A model generated the notes under the pieces. The model made no database searches. It had not been told where the DNA came from and was given only the letters and a program-made list of their open reading frames with translations. Below are positions 9,163-18,068 of a stretch of 64,000 nucleotides of DNA, in pieces (position 1 is the stretch's first letter; every line of letters starts with the position of its first letter). Source of the DNA: Pseudidiomarina taiwanensis (GTDB lineage Bacteria > Pseudomonadota > Gammaproteobacteria > Enterobacterales > Alteromonadaceae); contig NZ_PIQG01000002.1 of assembly GCF_003987435.1 (NCBI RefSeq), positions 186,001-250,000 on the forward strand, in the 5' to 3' direction. The position numbers were made by a program, and so were the translations under genes.

Positions 9163-9804
9163 TCAGCGTCGTGAAACCTGCGCCAAGCTGCGTGTTGTGG
9201 TGTGCTCTGTGGCGCCATATCGGTAGGCCTGAGCCAAGAAGAGTTCTGCACATGCTAAGGCATCACTTAAGGCGTGATGCGAATTATAATCCGGTAAGCC
9301 ATAGCGTTTACGACAGGCCTGCAAACTTAAACTGCCCCGTTCAATATGGTGTTGTTGACGCTGCATGCGGCGATACTCAAAACGCAAGGTATCGATCAAG
9401 GCTAGCGGCTTAAAGCGAATCCCAAACGGCTTGGCTGCACGCCGTAAAAAGTTCCAATCAAGGGTGATGTTGTGGCACAGCAATATCGCTCCTTCAAGTT
9501 CGCTGGCGAGGGCCTCAAGCGAGCTGCGTAAATCAGAGCTGTTTTCAAAATCTGCGCTTAACAGTCCGTGCACCACTGGTGATTGCTTTAAATCCAGCTC
9601 AGCATGACTGAACAGATGATAATGGGCACTGCCATAATCAATCACTGGCGGCCGCATGGTCAGCCAGCCCATACTTAACAGCTGGTCTTGCTTCACCTCT
9701 AAGCCACTCATCTCAGCATCAAAAGCAATATAGCGCTGTTGCTGCCAAGGTTTTTGCAGTTGCTGTTGGCGCTGCCACCAGTGCTCGACCGCGGTGAACA
9801 TCAC
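9163..9804 (-). CDS. 3'-5' exonuclease, DEDDh (DnaQ-like) family
   Basis: The 213-residue product shows Exo I as YIAFDAEMSGLE (Asp and Glu), Exo II as HNITLDWNFLRR (Asp) and Exo III as HHALSDALACAELF (His and Asp). All four metal ligands and the catalytic His of a DEDDh exonuclease are therefore present. Stand-alone proteins like this act in DNA or RNA trimming. The start overlaps the stop of the upstream CBS-domain gene by four bases (ATGA), so the pair is translationally coupled. The same gene pair is found near acs and crbS in vibrios and relatives, as I recall, which supports a link to the acetate regulon. Confidence 0.88.
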   Translation of the reverse strand: MMFTAVEHWWQRQQQLQKPWQQQRYIAFDAEMSGLEVKQDQLLSMGWLTMRPPVIDYGSAHYHLFSHAELDLKQSPVVHGLLSADFENSSDLRSSLEALASELEGAILLCHNITLDWNFLRRAAKPFGIRFKPLALIDTLRFEYRRMQRQQHHIERGSLSLQACRKRYGLPDYNSHHALSDALACAELFLAQAYRYGATEHTTTRSLAQVSRR

Positions 9805-11687
9805 GCGCCTCCGCGACCAAACTTAAGTGCGACCCCTTGCTGCGAATCACGAATCACCCGAAACGCTGATTTTAATTGGCGCCGGGTCAGAGTGCTTAAA
9901 TCATCTGGGTCCAATGCGTTTTTGGCCGCATCCGTGCCCCATACTTCGAGTTGATGTTGCAACCGGAGCTGAGTTAAAAACTGCCAAGCTTCACCTAGGG
10001 CTTGATTATCGCGCGGCGATAACAACCGACTTTGTTGCAATAACTGCAAACGCTGCAGGGTTTGCGGCGCAGTGAGACCCGCATGTAGGGAATAAGTGCG
10101 CACAATATCGTTAATCACGGCAATACCGTAGCGCTTGATATCAATCAAATCGCTATCTTTACCAGACTCGGTGCCGCGGAAGCGATTAAACAAGCCCAGC
10201 GGCACACTCACGTTATTTTGCAAGCGCGCCAAGTTCCCTAAAAAGAACTCACTTTGTCCAAGTTTCGCGACCTGCTCGCGATAGTTGTTATAAAGCTGCT
10301 TATTACCCATCACCATGCGGCTATCAAAGAAAATTTGGCAATACATCAAGGCCTTCGGGGTCGGGCTCCGTGTCCATTCTCTAAACCGCGCCAGCCAACC
10401 ATCAAGTGGATGCCGACAATCTGGATTGCTCGCCATAATATTGCCAGGACAAAGCGGGATGCCGCACTGATATAGCCCCTGGCAGACAAATTCTGCTAGG
10501 CCCGCGAACCACTGTAATTGCTCTTCGGTTAGATTATCGGCTAATAACAGTCCATTATCTTGGTCTGAACTTAAGGTTTGGTCTTCGCGCCCTTGTGAAC
10601 CAAATGCGAGCCACGCATAACGAGCCGGTGCCACCCCATGTTCGCGCTCATAAAGCTCAATCAGGCGCCGCGTCATGGTATCCGTAAGCGACGCCAACAA
10701 GCGTCCGACCGCACTGCCATGCCCAGCACTTGCAGCAAAGGTACGCATATATACAGGAATTTGAGCTGCCTCAGCGACCAATGCTTCGAGGCTATCGGCT
10801 TTGTTTAAGGCACTGATAAGCATCACCGGTTCACTGCGTTGCTGCCGCATCAAGTCGGTATTAGTCAGCATCCCCAGTGGTTTATCGTCGTCATCAAGCA
10901 CAGGTAAATGGTGCACATTATATTGCGTCATCACCGCTAGCGCGTCGATCAAGGTTTGCTTGCCATAAACAGAGCGCGGAGCCTGGGTCATCACTGCATT
11001 GATATTAAGCGTAAAAGGCAGCCCCTCGGCAACCACGCGGTTGCGTAAGTCGCGGTCAGTTAAAATCCCCACCATCCGCTCATCATCCACCACCATCACC
11101 GAGCTCACCTTGTGCTCACGCATGGCCTGCGCCGCCTCTTGAATACTGGCCGTCGAAGGTAAACTAATCGGCGCTTTTTGAATCACCTCAGCAATGCGTA
11201 AATCCAGTTGGTTATTCGCAATCGGCTCACGCCGCCGACTCGCCTGCCCCGCTTGCAACACGCCACTGCCCGCAGTTTCTTCGAGCAAGCGCCGTTCATG
11301 AGCCCGAATAAAATACTGCTCAAAGGCATTCGACTCGCGCCGCAACTGGTGGAACACCCGCTCGGGCACAATATAAACAATGCCATCATGTACCACCGAT
11401 AACTTGTTCTTCACCTCCCGCCCACTCAACATCGACGGGTAGCCGAACAAATCATACGCCTCAAGATGCTCAATCAAATGACCGTTTGGCAGTAACAAAT
11501 CATAACCACCAGAGCGGACAATATATAAAGCAGGGCTATGCTGTTTAAACAGAGTTTCTACCGTCTGTTCGTTCAGATAAATCGCTTTTAACTGCTGCAC
11601 GCAAGCATTCAAGGTCTCGTCGTTGAGCACATCGAATGGGGGGCAGTTGAGTAAGAAGCGTTTTACATCATCAAATTCCGGCTGCAT
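9801..11687 (-). CDS. cNMP-binding/CBS/DUF294 nucleotidyltransferase-like protein
   Basis: The 628-residue product carries four modules: an N-terminal cyclic-nucleotide-binding-like fold (about 15-125), a CBS pair (about 155-270, with VMVVDDERMVGILTDRDLR and HHLPVLDDDDKPLGMLTNTD), a nucleotidyltransferase-like domain with FGSQGREDQTLSSDQDNGL (GS and D-x-D metal motif) and a C-terminal helical substrate-binding domain. The order matches the GlnD-like DUF294 signalling proteins, whose target is not established. It is co-transcribed with the exonuclease gene. The context suggests a role alongside the neighbouring acetate-sensing genes. Confidence 0.9.
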   Translation of the reverse strand: MQPEFDDVKRFLLNCPPFDVLNDETLNACVQQLKAIYLNEQTVETLFKQHSPALYIVRSGGYDLLLPNGHLIEHLEAYDLFGYPSMLSGREVKNKLSVVHDGIVYIVPERVFHQLRRESNAFEQYFIRAHERRLLEETAGSGVLQAGQASRRREPIANNQLDLRIAEVIQKAPISLPSTASIQEAAQAMREHKVSSVMVVDDERMVGILTDRDLRNRVVAEGLPFTLNINAVMTQAPRSVYGKQTLIDALAVMTQYNVHHLPVLDDDDKPLGMLTNTDLMRQQRSEPVMLISALNKADSLEALVAEAAQIPVYMRTFAASAGHGSAVGRLLASLTDTMTRRLIELYEREHGVAPARYAWLAFGSQGREDQTLSSDQDNGLLLADNLTEEQLQWFAGLAEFVCQGLYQCGIPLCPGNIMASNPDCRHPLDGWLARFREWTRSPTPKALMYCQIFFDSRMVMGNKQLYNNYREQVAKLGQSEFFLGNLARLQNNVSVPLGLFNRFRGTESGKDSDLIDIKRYGIAVINDIVRTYSLHAGLTAPQTLQRLQLLQQSRLLSPRDNQALGEAWQFLTQLRLQHQLEVWGTDAAKNALDPDDLSTLTRRQLKSAFRVIRDSQQGVALKFGRGGA

Positions 11688-11703
11688 AGAAGATCCTAAA
11701 GGC

Positions 11704-11819
11704 GTTAATAGTTATTGGTTATTGGTTATTGGTTATTAGTTATTAGTTATTAGTTAAAACAATAACCATTAACCATTAACCAGTAGCCAGTAACCAATAA
11801 CCAATAACTAATAACCAAA
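11704..11819. repeat. Inverted heptamer array (GTTATTG / CAATAAC)
   Basis: From about 11704 the plus strand reads tandem heptamers of GTTATTG and GTTATTA. After a short AAAAC spacer it reads ACCATTA, ACCAGTA and ACCAATA heptamers, the inverted form. The two arms of roughly 50 bp can pair into a long hairpin. It fills the gap between the CBS-domain gene and the symporter terminator. Its design is the same as the array at 269-455, with a related heptamer. Confidence 0.9.
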
Positions 11820-11845
11820 AAAAGCCCGGCCAGGCCGGGCTTTGT
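11814..11845 (-). terminator. Intrinsic terminator of the symporter operon
   Basis: AAAGCCCGGCC at 11821-11831 and GGCCGGGCTTT at 11833-11843 form a strong stem, with the minus-strand T-run at 11814-11820. Confidence 0.85.
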
Positions 11846-11854
11846 CACAATCAC

Positions 11855-13570
11855 TTAATCGTGAGTCGCTGCTCCGGAGCCGCGAGGATAACGAATCGAT
11901 TCAACCAATTCTTGAATCTCCTCCGGTGCACTTCCCGTCATCTTATGAACAACATACGCGACGATGAAGTTGATCACCATACCCAAAGTACCAATCCCTT
12001 CCGGCGAAATACCGAACAACCAGTTGTCCGCAGTATTCGCTGCTGGGTTGACGAACTTAAAGTAGATGATGTACGCCAGAGTGAAGACGATACCTACGAC
12101 CATACCCGCAATCGCACCTTGCTTGTTCATCTTCTTGTGGAAGATACCCAAGATAATCGCAGGGAAGAAGCTTGCCGCGGCTAAGCCGAAGGCAAAGGCC
12201 ACCACCTGCGCCACGAAGCCGGGCGGATTAATCCCAAAGTAGGTCGAAATCGCCACTGCAACAGCAGCTGCAACCCGCGCCCACATCAATTCCTGCTTGT
12301 CCGAAATATTCGGGGCAAAGGTTCGTTTCAACAAGTCATGAGAGACCGAGGTCGAAATAACCAAGAGCAAACCCGCTGAAGTTGACAATGCCGCAGCTAC
12401 ACCACCGGCTGCTACTAAGGCCACAACCCAAGCTGGTAAATCAGCAATTTCCGGGTTCGCAAGCACCATGATGTCGCGGTCAACGGTCATCTCGTTACGC
12501 TCATCACCTGAGTAGAACATCTTGCCGTCTTCGTTTTTGTCTTCCCAGCTGATCAAACCGGTTTTTTCCCAGTTCTTAATCCAGCTTGGTGCCGACTCAT
12601 ACTCAACCCCTTGCAGGTCTTCACCATTGACGGTGTTGATCAAGTTCACTTTCGCGAACGATGCAATTGAAGGCGCAGTTAAGTAAACCACTGAGATGAA
12701 CACTAACGCCCAACCGGCAGACAGACGCGCATCAGATACCTTAGGCACGGTAAAGAAACGCACAATTACGTGTGGCAAACCAGCGGTACCCACCATCAAG
12801 GCTGCGGTAATCGCAAACATATCGATGGTTGATTTGGTCCCGTCCGTATAGGCCGCCAGGCCAAGCTCAGTTGACAGGCCATCGAGTCGTTGCAGCAGAT
12901 ACTCGCCTGAGCCCGCCACCCCATCAGCGATGGTCGCACCAAAGCCGGTTTGTGGCAGGATGTGACCAGTCATGTAAATCGAGATGAAGATCGCTGGCAC
13001 TAAGTAAGCGAACGCCAGGACCACATATTGAGCAACCTGGGTGTAGGTGATTCCTTTCATACCACCGAGCACGGTGTAGAAGAACACGATCACAGCACCG
13101 ATAAATACCCCGGTTGCGATGTCGACTTCTAAGAAGCGCGAGAAAACGACCCCAACGCCGCGCATTTGCCCGGCAATGTAGGTAAAGCTGATCAAGATCG
13201 CACAAATAACCGCAATGGTACGAGCGGTCTGTGAGTAGTAACGGTCACCAATGAAGTCCGGCACAGTAAACTTACCAAACTTACGTAAGTACGGCGCCAA
13301 ACACATGGCTAAGAGGACGTAACCACCGGTCCAACCCATCAAGTACACACTACCTGAATAGCCGGCGAAAGCGATGATACCCGCCATCGAAATAAACGAT
13401 GCGGCTGACATCCAGTCCGCTGCAGTGGCCATTCCGTTAACAACTGGATGCACGCCACCACTGGCAACATAAAAGTCGTTAGTTGAGCCAGCCCGCGACC
13501 AAATCGCGATACCGATATAGAGCGCAAAGGTCAGGCCAACAATAATAAACGTGAGAGTTTGAATATCCAT
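11855..13570 (-). CDS. Sodium:solute symporter, acetate-permease type
   Basis: The 571-residue product is a multi-pass SSS-family membrane protein with GGMKGITYTQVAQY and GLPHVIVRFFTVP signatures. It has a hydrophilic insertion around residues 310-375 (LQGVEYESAPSWIKNWEKTG) typical of the VC_2705 subgroup. This subgroup resembles ActP and is expected to import acetate or other short carboxylates with Na+. The DUF4212 gene sits 11 bp upstream on the same strand, the usual partner for this subgroup. A palindrome upstream of the pair is shared with acs, which supports acetate as substrate. Confidence 0.9.
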   Translation of the reverse strand: MDIQTLTFIIVGLTFALYIGIAIWSRAGSTNDFYVASGGVHPVVNGMATAADWMSAASFISMAGIIAFAGYSGSVYLMGWTGGYVLLAMCLAPYLRKFGKFTVPDFIGDRYYSQTARTIAVICAILISFTYIAGQMRGVGVVFSRFLEVDIATGVFIGAVIVFFYTVLGGMKGITYTQVAQYVVLAFAYLVPAIFISIYMTGHILPQTGFGATIADGVAGSGEYLLQRLDGLSTELGLAAYTDGTKSTIDMFAITAALMVGTAGLPHVIVRFFTVPKVSDARLSAGWALVFISVVYLTAPSIASFAKVNLINTVNGEDLQGVEYESAPSWIKNWEKTGLISWEDKNEDGKMFYSGDERNEMTVDRDIMVLANPEIADLPAWVVALVAAGGVAAALSTSAGLLLVISTSVSHDLLKRTFAPNISDKQELMWARVAAAVAVAISTYFGINPPGFVAQVVAFAFGLAAASFFPAIILGIFHKKMNKQGAIAGMVVGIVFTLAYIIYFKFVNPAANTADNWLFGISPEGIGTLGMVINFIVAYVVHKMTGSAPEEIQELVESIRYPRGSGAATHD

Positions 13571-13581
13571 CTTTCGGCCCC

Positions 13582-13848
13582 TTACTCTTCGTGAACTTCG
13601 TATTTACTGTCGAGGGCTGCCATGCGCTTCACATAGACAAAAATCAGCACCACGAAAGTAATAATTGACCCTTGCTGAGCAAACCAAAAGCCCAGTTTAA
13701 AGCCAAAGAATTGGAATTGGTTGAGTACGTCAACCAGTAAAATGCCAAAACCGTACGACACCACAAACCACACGGCTAAAAGCTTTAGCACCAGTGATAT
13801 GTTTTCACGCCAGTAGGCTTTTGCGAGGTCTTCGCTTTTGAAAGCCAT
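13582..13848 (-). CDS. DUF4212 small membrane protein, symporter partner
   Basis: The 88-residue product has two hydrophobic segments (LVLKLLAVWFVVSYGFGILL and the GSIITFVVLIFVYVKRM region). The FFGFKLGFWFAQQGS motif is characteristic of DUF4212 (YjcH-like position). It is probably an accessory subunit of the symporter encoded 11 bp downstream. Confidence 0.9.
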   Translation of the reverse strand: MAFKSEDLAKAYWRENISLVLKLLAVWFVVSYGFGILLVDVLNQFQFFGFKLGFWFAQQGSIITFVVLIFVYVKRMAALDSKYEVHEE

Positions 13849-13925
13849 ACGCCCTCCAAGTTGTTCTATTGTTATGGTTGTATTGGTTCACTTAGCAATC
13901 TAGTCGGCAATCTACAACTGCGAAA

Positions 13926-13941
13926 TAAGACATTGGTCTAA
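13926..13941. promoter_or_regulatory. Candidate CrbR operator upstream of the DUF4212/symporter operon
   Basis: TAAGACATTGGTCTAA is an imperfect palindrome, which on the minus strand reads TTAGACCAATGTCTTA. It lies 78-93 bp upstream of the DUF4212 start and nearly matches the site before acs at 24779-24794. A second inverted repeat, GGTC-TGCTT-GACC, follows at 13942-13954. Assignment to CrbR is inferred from the regulon context. Confidence 0.5.
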
Positions 13942-14010
13942 GGTCTGCTTGACCCTGAATTCTGCTAGGGGATACTGTGAGCAGATACAGCGAAGTCTAG
14001 GACGAATAGA

Positions 14011-17000
14011 ATGACAGTATTATTGGTTAGTTCAGCGCTTGCCTACGTGTTTTGTTTATTTGTGATCGCCCACTACGGCGATCGCACCGGTACCGCTGCC
14101 AATAAACTCAGCCGTAATGCCACTGTTTATAGTATGGCGTTAGCGATTTACTGTACCTCGTGGACTTATTATGGTGCGGTGGGAAATGCGGCCGACTATG
14201 GCTGGGCGTTTTTCCCTATCCTGCTGGGCCCTATTTTATTGTTTGTATTCGGCATTAAAGTGCTGGAAAAACTGGTTAGTGTCAGTAAGCAGCAGAACAT
14301 CACCTCCATTGCCGATTTTATTGCCAGCCGTTATGGCAAACGCCAGCGCCTTGCCCTTTTTGTGACGTTAATCGCAGCGCTTGCGACCATCCCTTATATC
14401 GCCCTGCAACTTAAAGCCGTCGGTATGACCTTTACTGTGCTCAGTACCGAGGGTTCGGCTTTGAGTGCTTTTTCAATCAATGAACTGGTCGCCGCCGCCT
14501 TAATGGCCGTGTTCGCCATGCTGTTTGGAACTCGCCATGTCGAAGTCACCGAATACCGTAGCGGCATGATATTAGCCATTGCCTTTGAATCCGCAGTGAA
14601 AATGATTGCGCTGCTGGTCGCCGCTTGGTTCGCTTATGGCTTATTTAGTCAAAACTCTGCTGTAAGCATGATTGAGCACATCAAAACCCTGCCCGCTGAA
14701 GAATGGTCATGGCAGGCTTGGAGCAAGTTCGACTTTATTGTGCAAACCTTTATGGCTGCCGGAGTTATTTTGTGTTTGCCACGGCAATTCCACGTCGCAG
14801 TGGTTGATAACGTTGACGTGAAGCACCTCAAAACCGCGCGCTGGGGCTTCCCTTTATATTTAATCCTGACCTCATTGGCGATTATTCCCATTGCCATTAC
14901 CGGCAATGCATTGCTTGGCAGTAGTGTCGATAGCACCACTTATGCGCTGCAATTGCCGATGCTGGAAAACCAAACCGCACTTGCACTACTAATTTTTATC
15001 GGCGGATTCTCGGCCGCCACGGCAATGGTAGTCATTGCCTCGGTGACCTTAAGTACCATGCTAACTAACGACGTCATCATGCCGTTTATTTTGCAGCGTC
15101 GCCGCCGACTTGCGCTACCGCATCAATTTATTGCCAATAATCAACCGGCTGAAAGCGAAAATTTCCAGCAACAATTGCTGCTTATTCGCCGTATCGCCAT
15201 CGCCTTAACCCTGCTGTTAAGCTACCTCTGCTATTACTTCTGGGCCGCTAATACCGGGCTGGTCAGTATCGGTTTGTTGGCGTTTTCAGTGGTGTTGCAA
15301 CTGCTCCCTGCAATTATCGGTGGCTTATACTGGCGTCGGGGCCATGCCCGTGGAGTTTATATTGGCCTAGGTGCAGGTCTTGTTGCTTGGTTGTTCGCCG
15401 TTGCAGTGCCTATGTATTTACCCCATGAACTGAGTGACACCAGCATCATTACCCGCGGGACCCTGATCAGCCTAGTGGTGAATAGCCTAGCCTACATTAT
15501 CTTTAGTTTCTTGGCCCAGCCACGCTTGATCGATCGGATCCAAGCCACCGCCTTTGTCCAGCCACGGATCAGCCTCAAAGAATACAGCATCGGTAAGCAT
15601 CACCAAGCAACCAATGCCGATATGGTGTTGCTATTGCGCACTTTTTTGGGGCCGCAGCGCTCACAACAATTGCTCGAATACTTCAATCGCGCTGAGCCCG
15701 AACAACCCATCCACGACACCAATATGGATGATGTTGCCAGTCGCAACCTGATTAATTACGTTGAACGGGCCCTCAGTGGTGTGCTTGGGGCGGCGACTGC
15801 GCGCTCGTTAATCGAGGCTGCCCTGCGTGATCGGCGCTTGCACTTAGAAGAAATCGTGCATTTCTTTGATGACACCACGCAAGCGCTGCAAACCCAGCAA
15901 TCGATTTTGTTTAGCTCGCTCGAAAATCTTGCCCAAGGCATCAGCGTGATTGATTCCGAGTTGCGCTTAGTCGCCTGGAATAAGCGCTATTTAGATTTAT
16001 TCGAATACCCCGAGGGCATGGTCAAGCCGGGCCAGCCGATTGCTACTTTGATTCGTTACAATGCCGAGCGCGGTGAATGTGGACCAGGCGAAATTGACGA
16101 GTTAGTCAGTAAACGTTTGCATTACATGCAAGTGGGCTCGCCGCACCGCTTTATTCGCCGCCGCGGCGATGGCCTGGTGATCGAAATGGTCGGGAACCCT
16201 CTGCCTGACGGCGGTTTTGTAACGAGTTTTACCGATATCACCGAACACGTTGAAACGGCACAAGCCCTCGAGGAAGCAAATATTGACCTCGAACAGCGGA
16301 TCAGCACCCGCCAGCGCAAGATTCGTGAGATCAACAATGAGCTCACGGAAGAAATTGAACGTCGCCGCGCTATCGAAGTCGAGCTCAAGCAAGCAAAACG
16401 TGAAGCAGAAGATGCCAATGCCTCGAAAACCCGGTTCTTGGCCCTTGCTAGCCACGATATCTTACAGCCGCTCAACGCCGCTCGGCTCTATTTATCTGCG
16501 GTCGATGAAAAGCAACTCACCGAGCATAACCTGCAATTAATGGGCAAACTCGATACGGCGCTCGCCTCAACCGAGCATTTGCTTTCAACCCTATTGCAGA
16601 TTGCGAAAATGGACCAAGGCGCATTGCAACCGACCTTCAAGCACGTACAGTTACAAAGTATTCTGGCGCCGCTGATCGAAGAATACGGCATGCTAGCCCA
16701 GCAGCGGCAGATTAAATTTAGCGCGCGTTATAAAGATGCTGTGGTCTACACCGACCCGACCTATTTACGCCGGATTGTGCAGAACTTTTTATCCAATGCG
16801 ATTAAATACAATAAAGACCAAGGTCGAGTTTTGTTGGCGGTGCGTGCCCGCCGCGAAGCGATTCTCATCCAGGTCTGGGATACCGGTCCGGGGATTACCG
16901 CGCAGCAACGAGGACGCATATTTGACGCCTTTTATCGCGGCAATAATACCCGCGTCGAAGGGGTTGGCTTAGGCTTGAGCGTCGCCAAACGCATGAGTGA

Positions 17001-17508
17001 GCAGCTGCGCTGTGAACTTACCTTACGCAGTGTCGATGGCCAGGGTAGCTGCTTCTCAGTGAAAGTACCGCTCGGTAACGCCGCCCAAGTCATCCCGAAA
17101 GTGGTGCGCGAGAGTGACGAGCATGGCCCTGCCGATAGTTTACATTTAGTTTGTGTCGATGATGACCCCGAGAATCTCTCGGCAATGCGGGCGTTATTAG
17201 AAAAATGGGGCTGTACCGTCGCCACCTTCAAAACCAGTGCCGATGCCATTGCCTATGCGCGCTCGACCGAACGGCCAGATGGCTTATTGCTAGATTATCA
17301 GTTAAGTGACGACCCACTCGATGGTTTAAGTTTGGCGCGCGAATTGCGCACCATCTGGGGGGATAATGTCGCCGCTGCGCTGATCACCGCGATGCGCGAT
17401 GATAGCGTAAGGCAACAAGCGCGCCAGCAGGGCTTGCACTTTATGCCAAAACCGGTGCGCCCAGCAGCATTAAAGGCGCTACTGAAATATATCCAGCAGC
17501 GTCGTTAA
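14011..17508 (+). CDS. crbS: Hybrid sensor histidine kinase with SSS transporter domain (CrbS-like)
   Basis: The 1165-residue product starts with a 13-TM-like SSS domain (about 1-500), then a linker, a PAS domain (about 625-740, FSSLENLAQGISVIDSELRLVAWNKRY), a coiled coil, HisKA with FLALASHDILQPLNAARL (His815), HATPase (NFLSNAIKYN, DTGPGI, GVGLGLSVAKRM) and a C-terminal receiver with LLLDYQL (Asp1095). This is the CbrA/CrbS architecture. In Vibrio cholerae, CrbS with the LuxR-type CrbR switches on acs during the acetate switch. Both the kinase and the regulator, and their presumed targets, are in this window, so crbS is the best call. It is transcribed divergently from the symporter operon. 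Confidence 0.88.
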   Translation: MTVLLVSSALAYVFCLFVIAHYGDRTGTAANKLSRNATVYSMALAIYCTSWTYYGAVGNAADYGWAFFPILLGPILLFVFGIKVLEKLVSVSKQQNITSIADFIASRYGKRQRLALFVTLIAALATIPYIALQLKAVGMTFTVLSTEGSALSAFSINELVAAALMAVFAMLFGTRHVEVTEYRSGMILAIAFESAVKMIALLVAAWFAYGLFSQNSAVSMIEHIKTLPAEEWSWQAWSKFDFIVQTFMAAGVILCLPRQFHVAVVDNVDVKHLKTARWGFPLYLILTSLAIIPIAITGNALLGSSVDSTTYALQLPMLENQTALALLIFIGGFSAATAMVVIASVTLSTMLTNDVIMPFILQRRRRLALPHQFIANNQPAESENFQQQLLLIRRIAIALTLLLSYLCYYFWAANTGLVSIGLLAFSVVLQLLPAIIGGLYWRRGHARGVYIGLGAGLVAWLFAVAVPMYLPHELSDTSIITRGTLISLVVNSLAYIIFSFLAQPRLIDRIQATAFVQPRISLKEYSIGKHHQATNADMVLLLRTFLGPQRSQQLLEYFNRAEPEQPIHDTNMDDVASRNLINYVERALSGVLGAATARSLIEAALRDRRLHLEEIVHFFDDTTQALQTQQSILFSSLENLAQGISVIDSELRLVAWNKRYLDLFEYPEGMVKPGQPIATLIRYNAERGECGPGEIDELVSKRLHYMQVGSPHRFIRRRGDGLVIEMVGNPLPDGGFVTSFTDITEHVETAQALEEANIDLEQRISTRQRKIREINNELTEEIERRRAIEVELKQAKREAEDANASKTRFLALASHDILQPLNAARLYLSAVDEKQLTEHNLQLMGKLDTALASTEHLLSTLLQIAKMDQGALQPTFKHVQLQSILAPLIEEYGMLAQQRQIKFSARYKDAVVYTDPTYLRRIVQNFLSNAIKYNKDQGRVLLAVRARREAILIQVWDTGPGITAQQRGRIFDAFYRGNNTRVEGVGLGLSVAKRMSEQLRCELTLRSVDGQGSCFSVKVPLGNAAQVIPKVVRESDEHGPADSLHLVCVDDDPENLSAMRALLEKWGCTVATFKTSADAIAYARSTERPDGLLLDYQLSDDPLDGLSLARELRTIWGDNVAAALITAMRDDSVRQQARQQGLHFMPKPVRPAALKALLKYIQQRR

Positions 17509-17512
17509 ACAT

Positions 17513-17977
17513 TTAGTAAGTTGCAGCGGGTAAAGCCCGACAATAACCATCAATAAACACCAATTTCGGCTCGGGAATCACCTCACACGTGCCGACAATA
17601 CCTTGCTGTGCATCAAAACCTTGGCGCATTTCGCTATACTCAGTAACTAAAGCGAGTAGTTGCGTCTCATCTACACTACTGACCGAATAAGCCAAATAAT
17701 ATTCCGGCCCGCCACAAGGGCGACTGCCCACCGCAACGACTCGGCACTGTTGCGCCGACTGCGCCACAGCGGTCCCCGCCATAGAGCGAATCTCTTTATC
17801 AAGTTGCGAGAGCTTTTCTACTTGCTCAGCAACCGTTAACCCCTGCTTCTCTGCCGTAAGTGTCGGGTCAGCCTGTGACTTAACTTGTTCGTCTGCGGCA
17901 GTTGGAGCCTCGCTACACCCCACAGCAGCGAGCAAAAGCAAACCGATGCTCACCTTTAAAAAATTTAATCCTTTCAT
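17513..17977 (-). CDS. Hypothetical lipoprotein
   Basis: The start at 17977 is chosen because GGAG at 17984-17987 has a 6-nt spacing to this ATG. Two upstream in-frame ATGs have no usable site. The product of about 154 residues has a lipoprotein signal (LLLLAAVGCSEAPTA, Cys as lipidation site), a low-complexity stretch and several further Cys residues. I do not recognise the family. It is convergent with crbS with only 4 bp between stops. No functional clue comes from context. Confidence 0.7.
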   Translation of the reverse strand: MKGLNFLKVSIGLLLLAAVGCSEAPTAADEQVKSQADPTLTAEKQGLTVAEQVEKLSQLDKEIRSMAGTAVAQSAQQCRVVAVGSRPCGGPEYYLAYSVSSVDETQLLALVTEYSEMRQGFDAQQGIVGTCEVIPEPKLVFIDGYCRALPAATY

Positions 17978-18008
17978 TTTCATCTCCATTGAAAATTAAT
18001 GTTTCAAT

Positions 18009-18043
18009 AAAAAACCCGCCCCAACTAGATTGGCGCGGGCTTT
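18009..18043 (-). terminator. Intrinsic terminator of the subtilase gene
   Basis: On the minus strand, GCCCGCGCCA and TGGGGCGGGT form a stem, followed by TTTTTTATT. It lies 26 bp past the stop. Confidence 0.75.
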
Positions 18044-18068
18044 AACTTTGGTCAAGTAGCTAAGCGAC

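Noticed and set aside
16102-16475. Two long antisense frames inside crbS
   Set aside because: They are shadow frames of the coiled-coil and PAS coding region with no recognisable domain.
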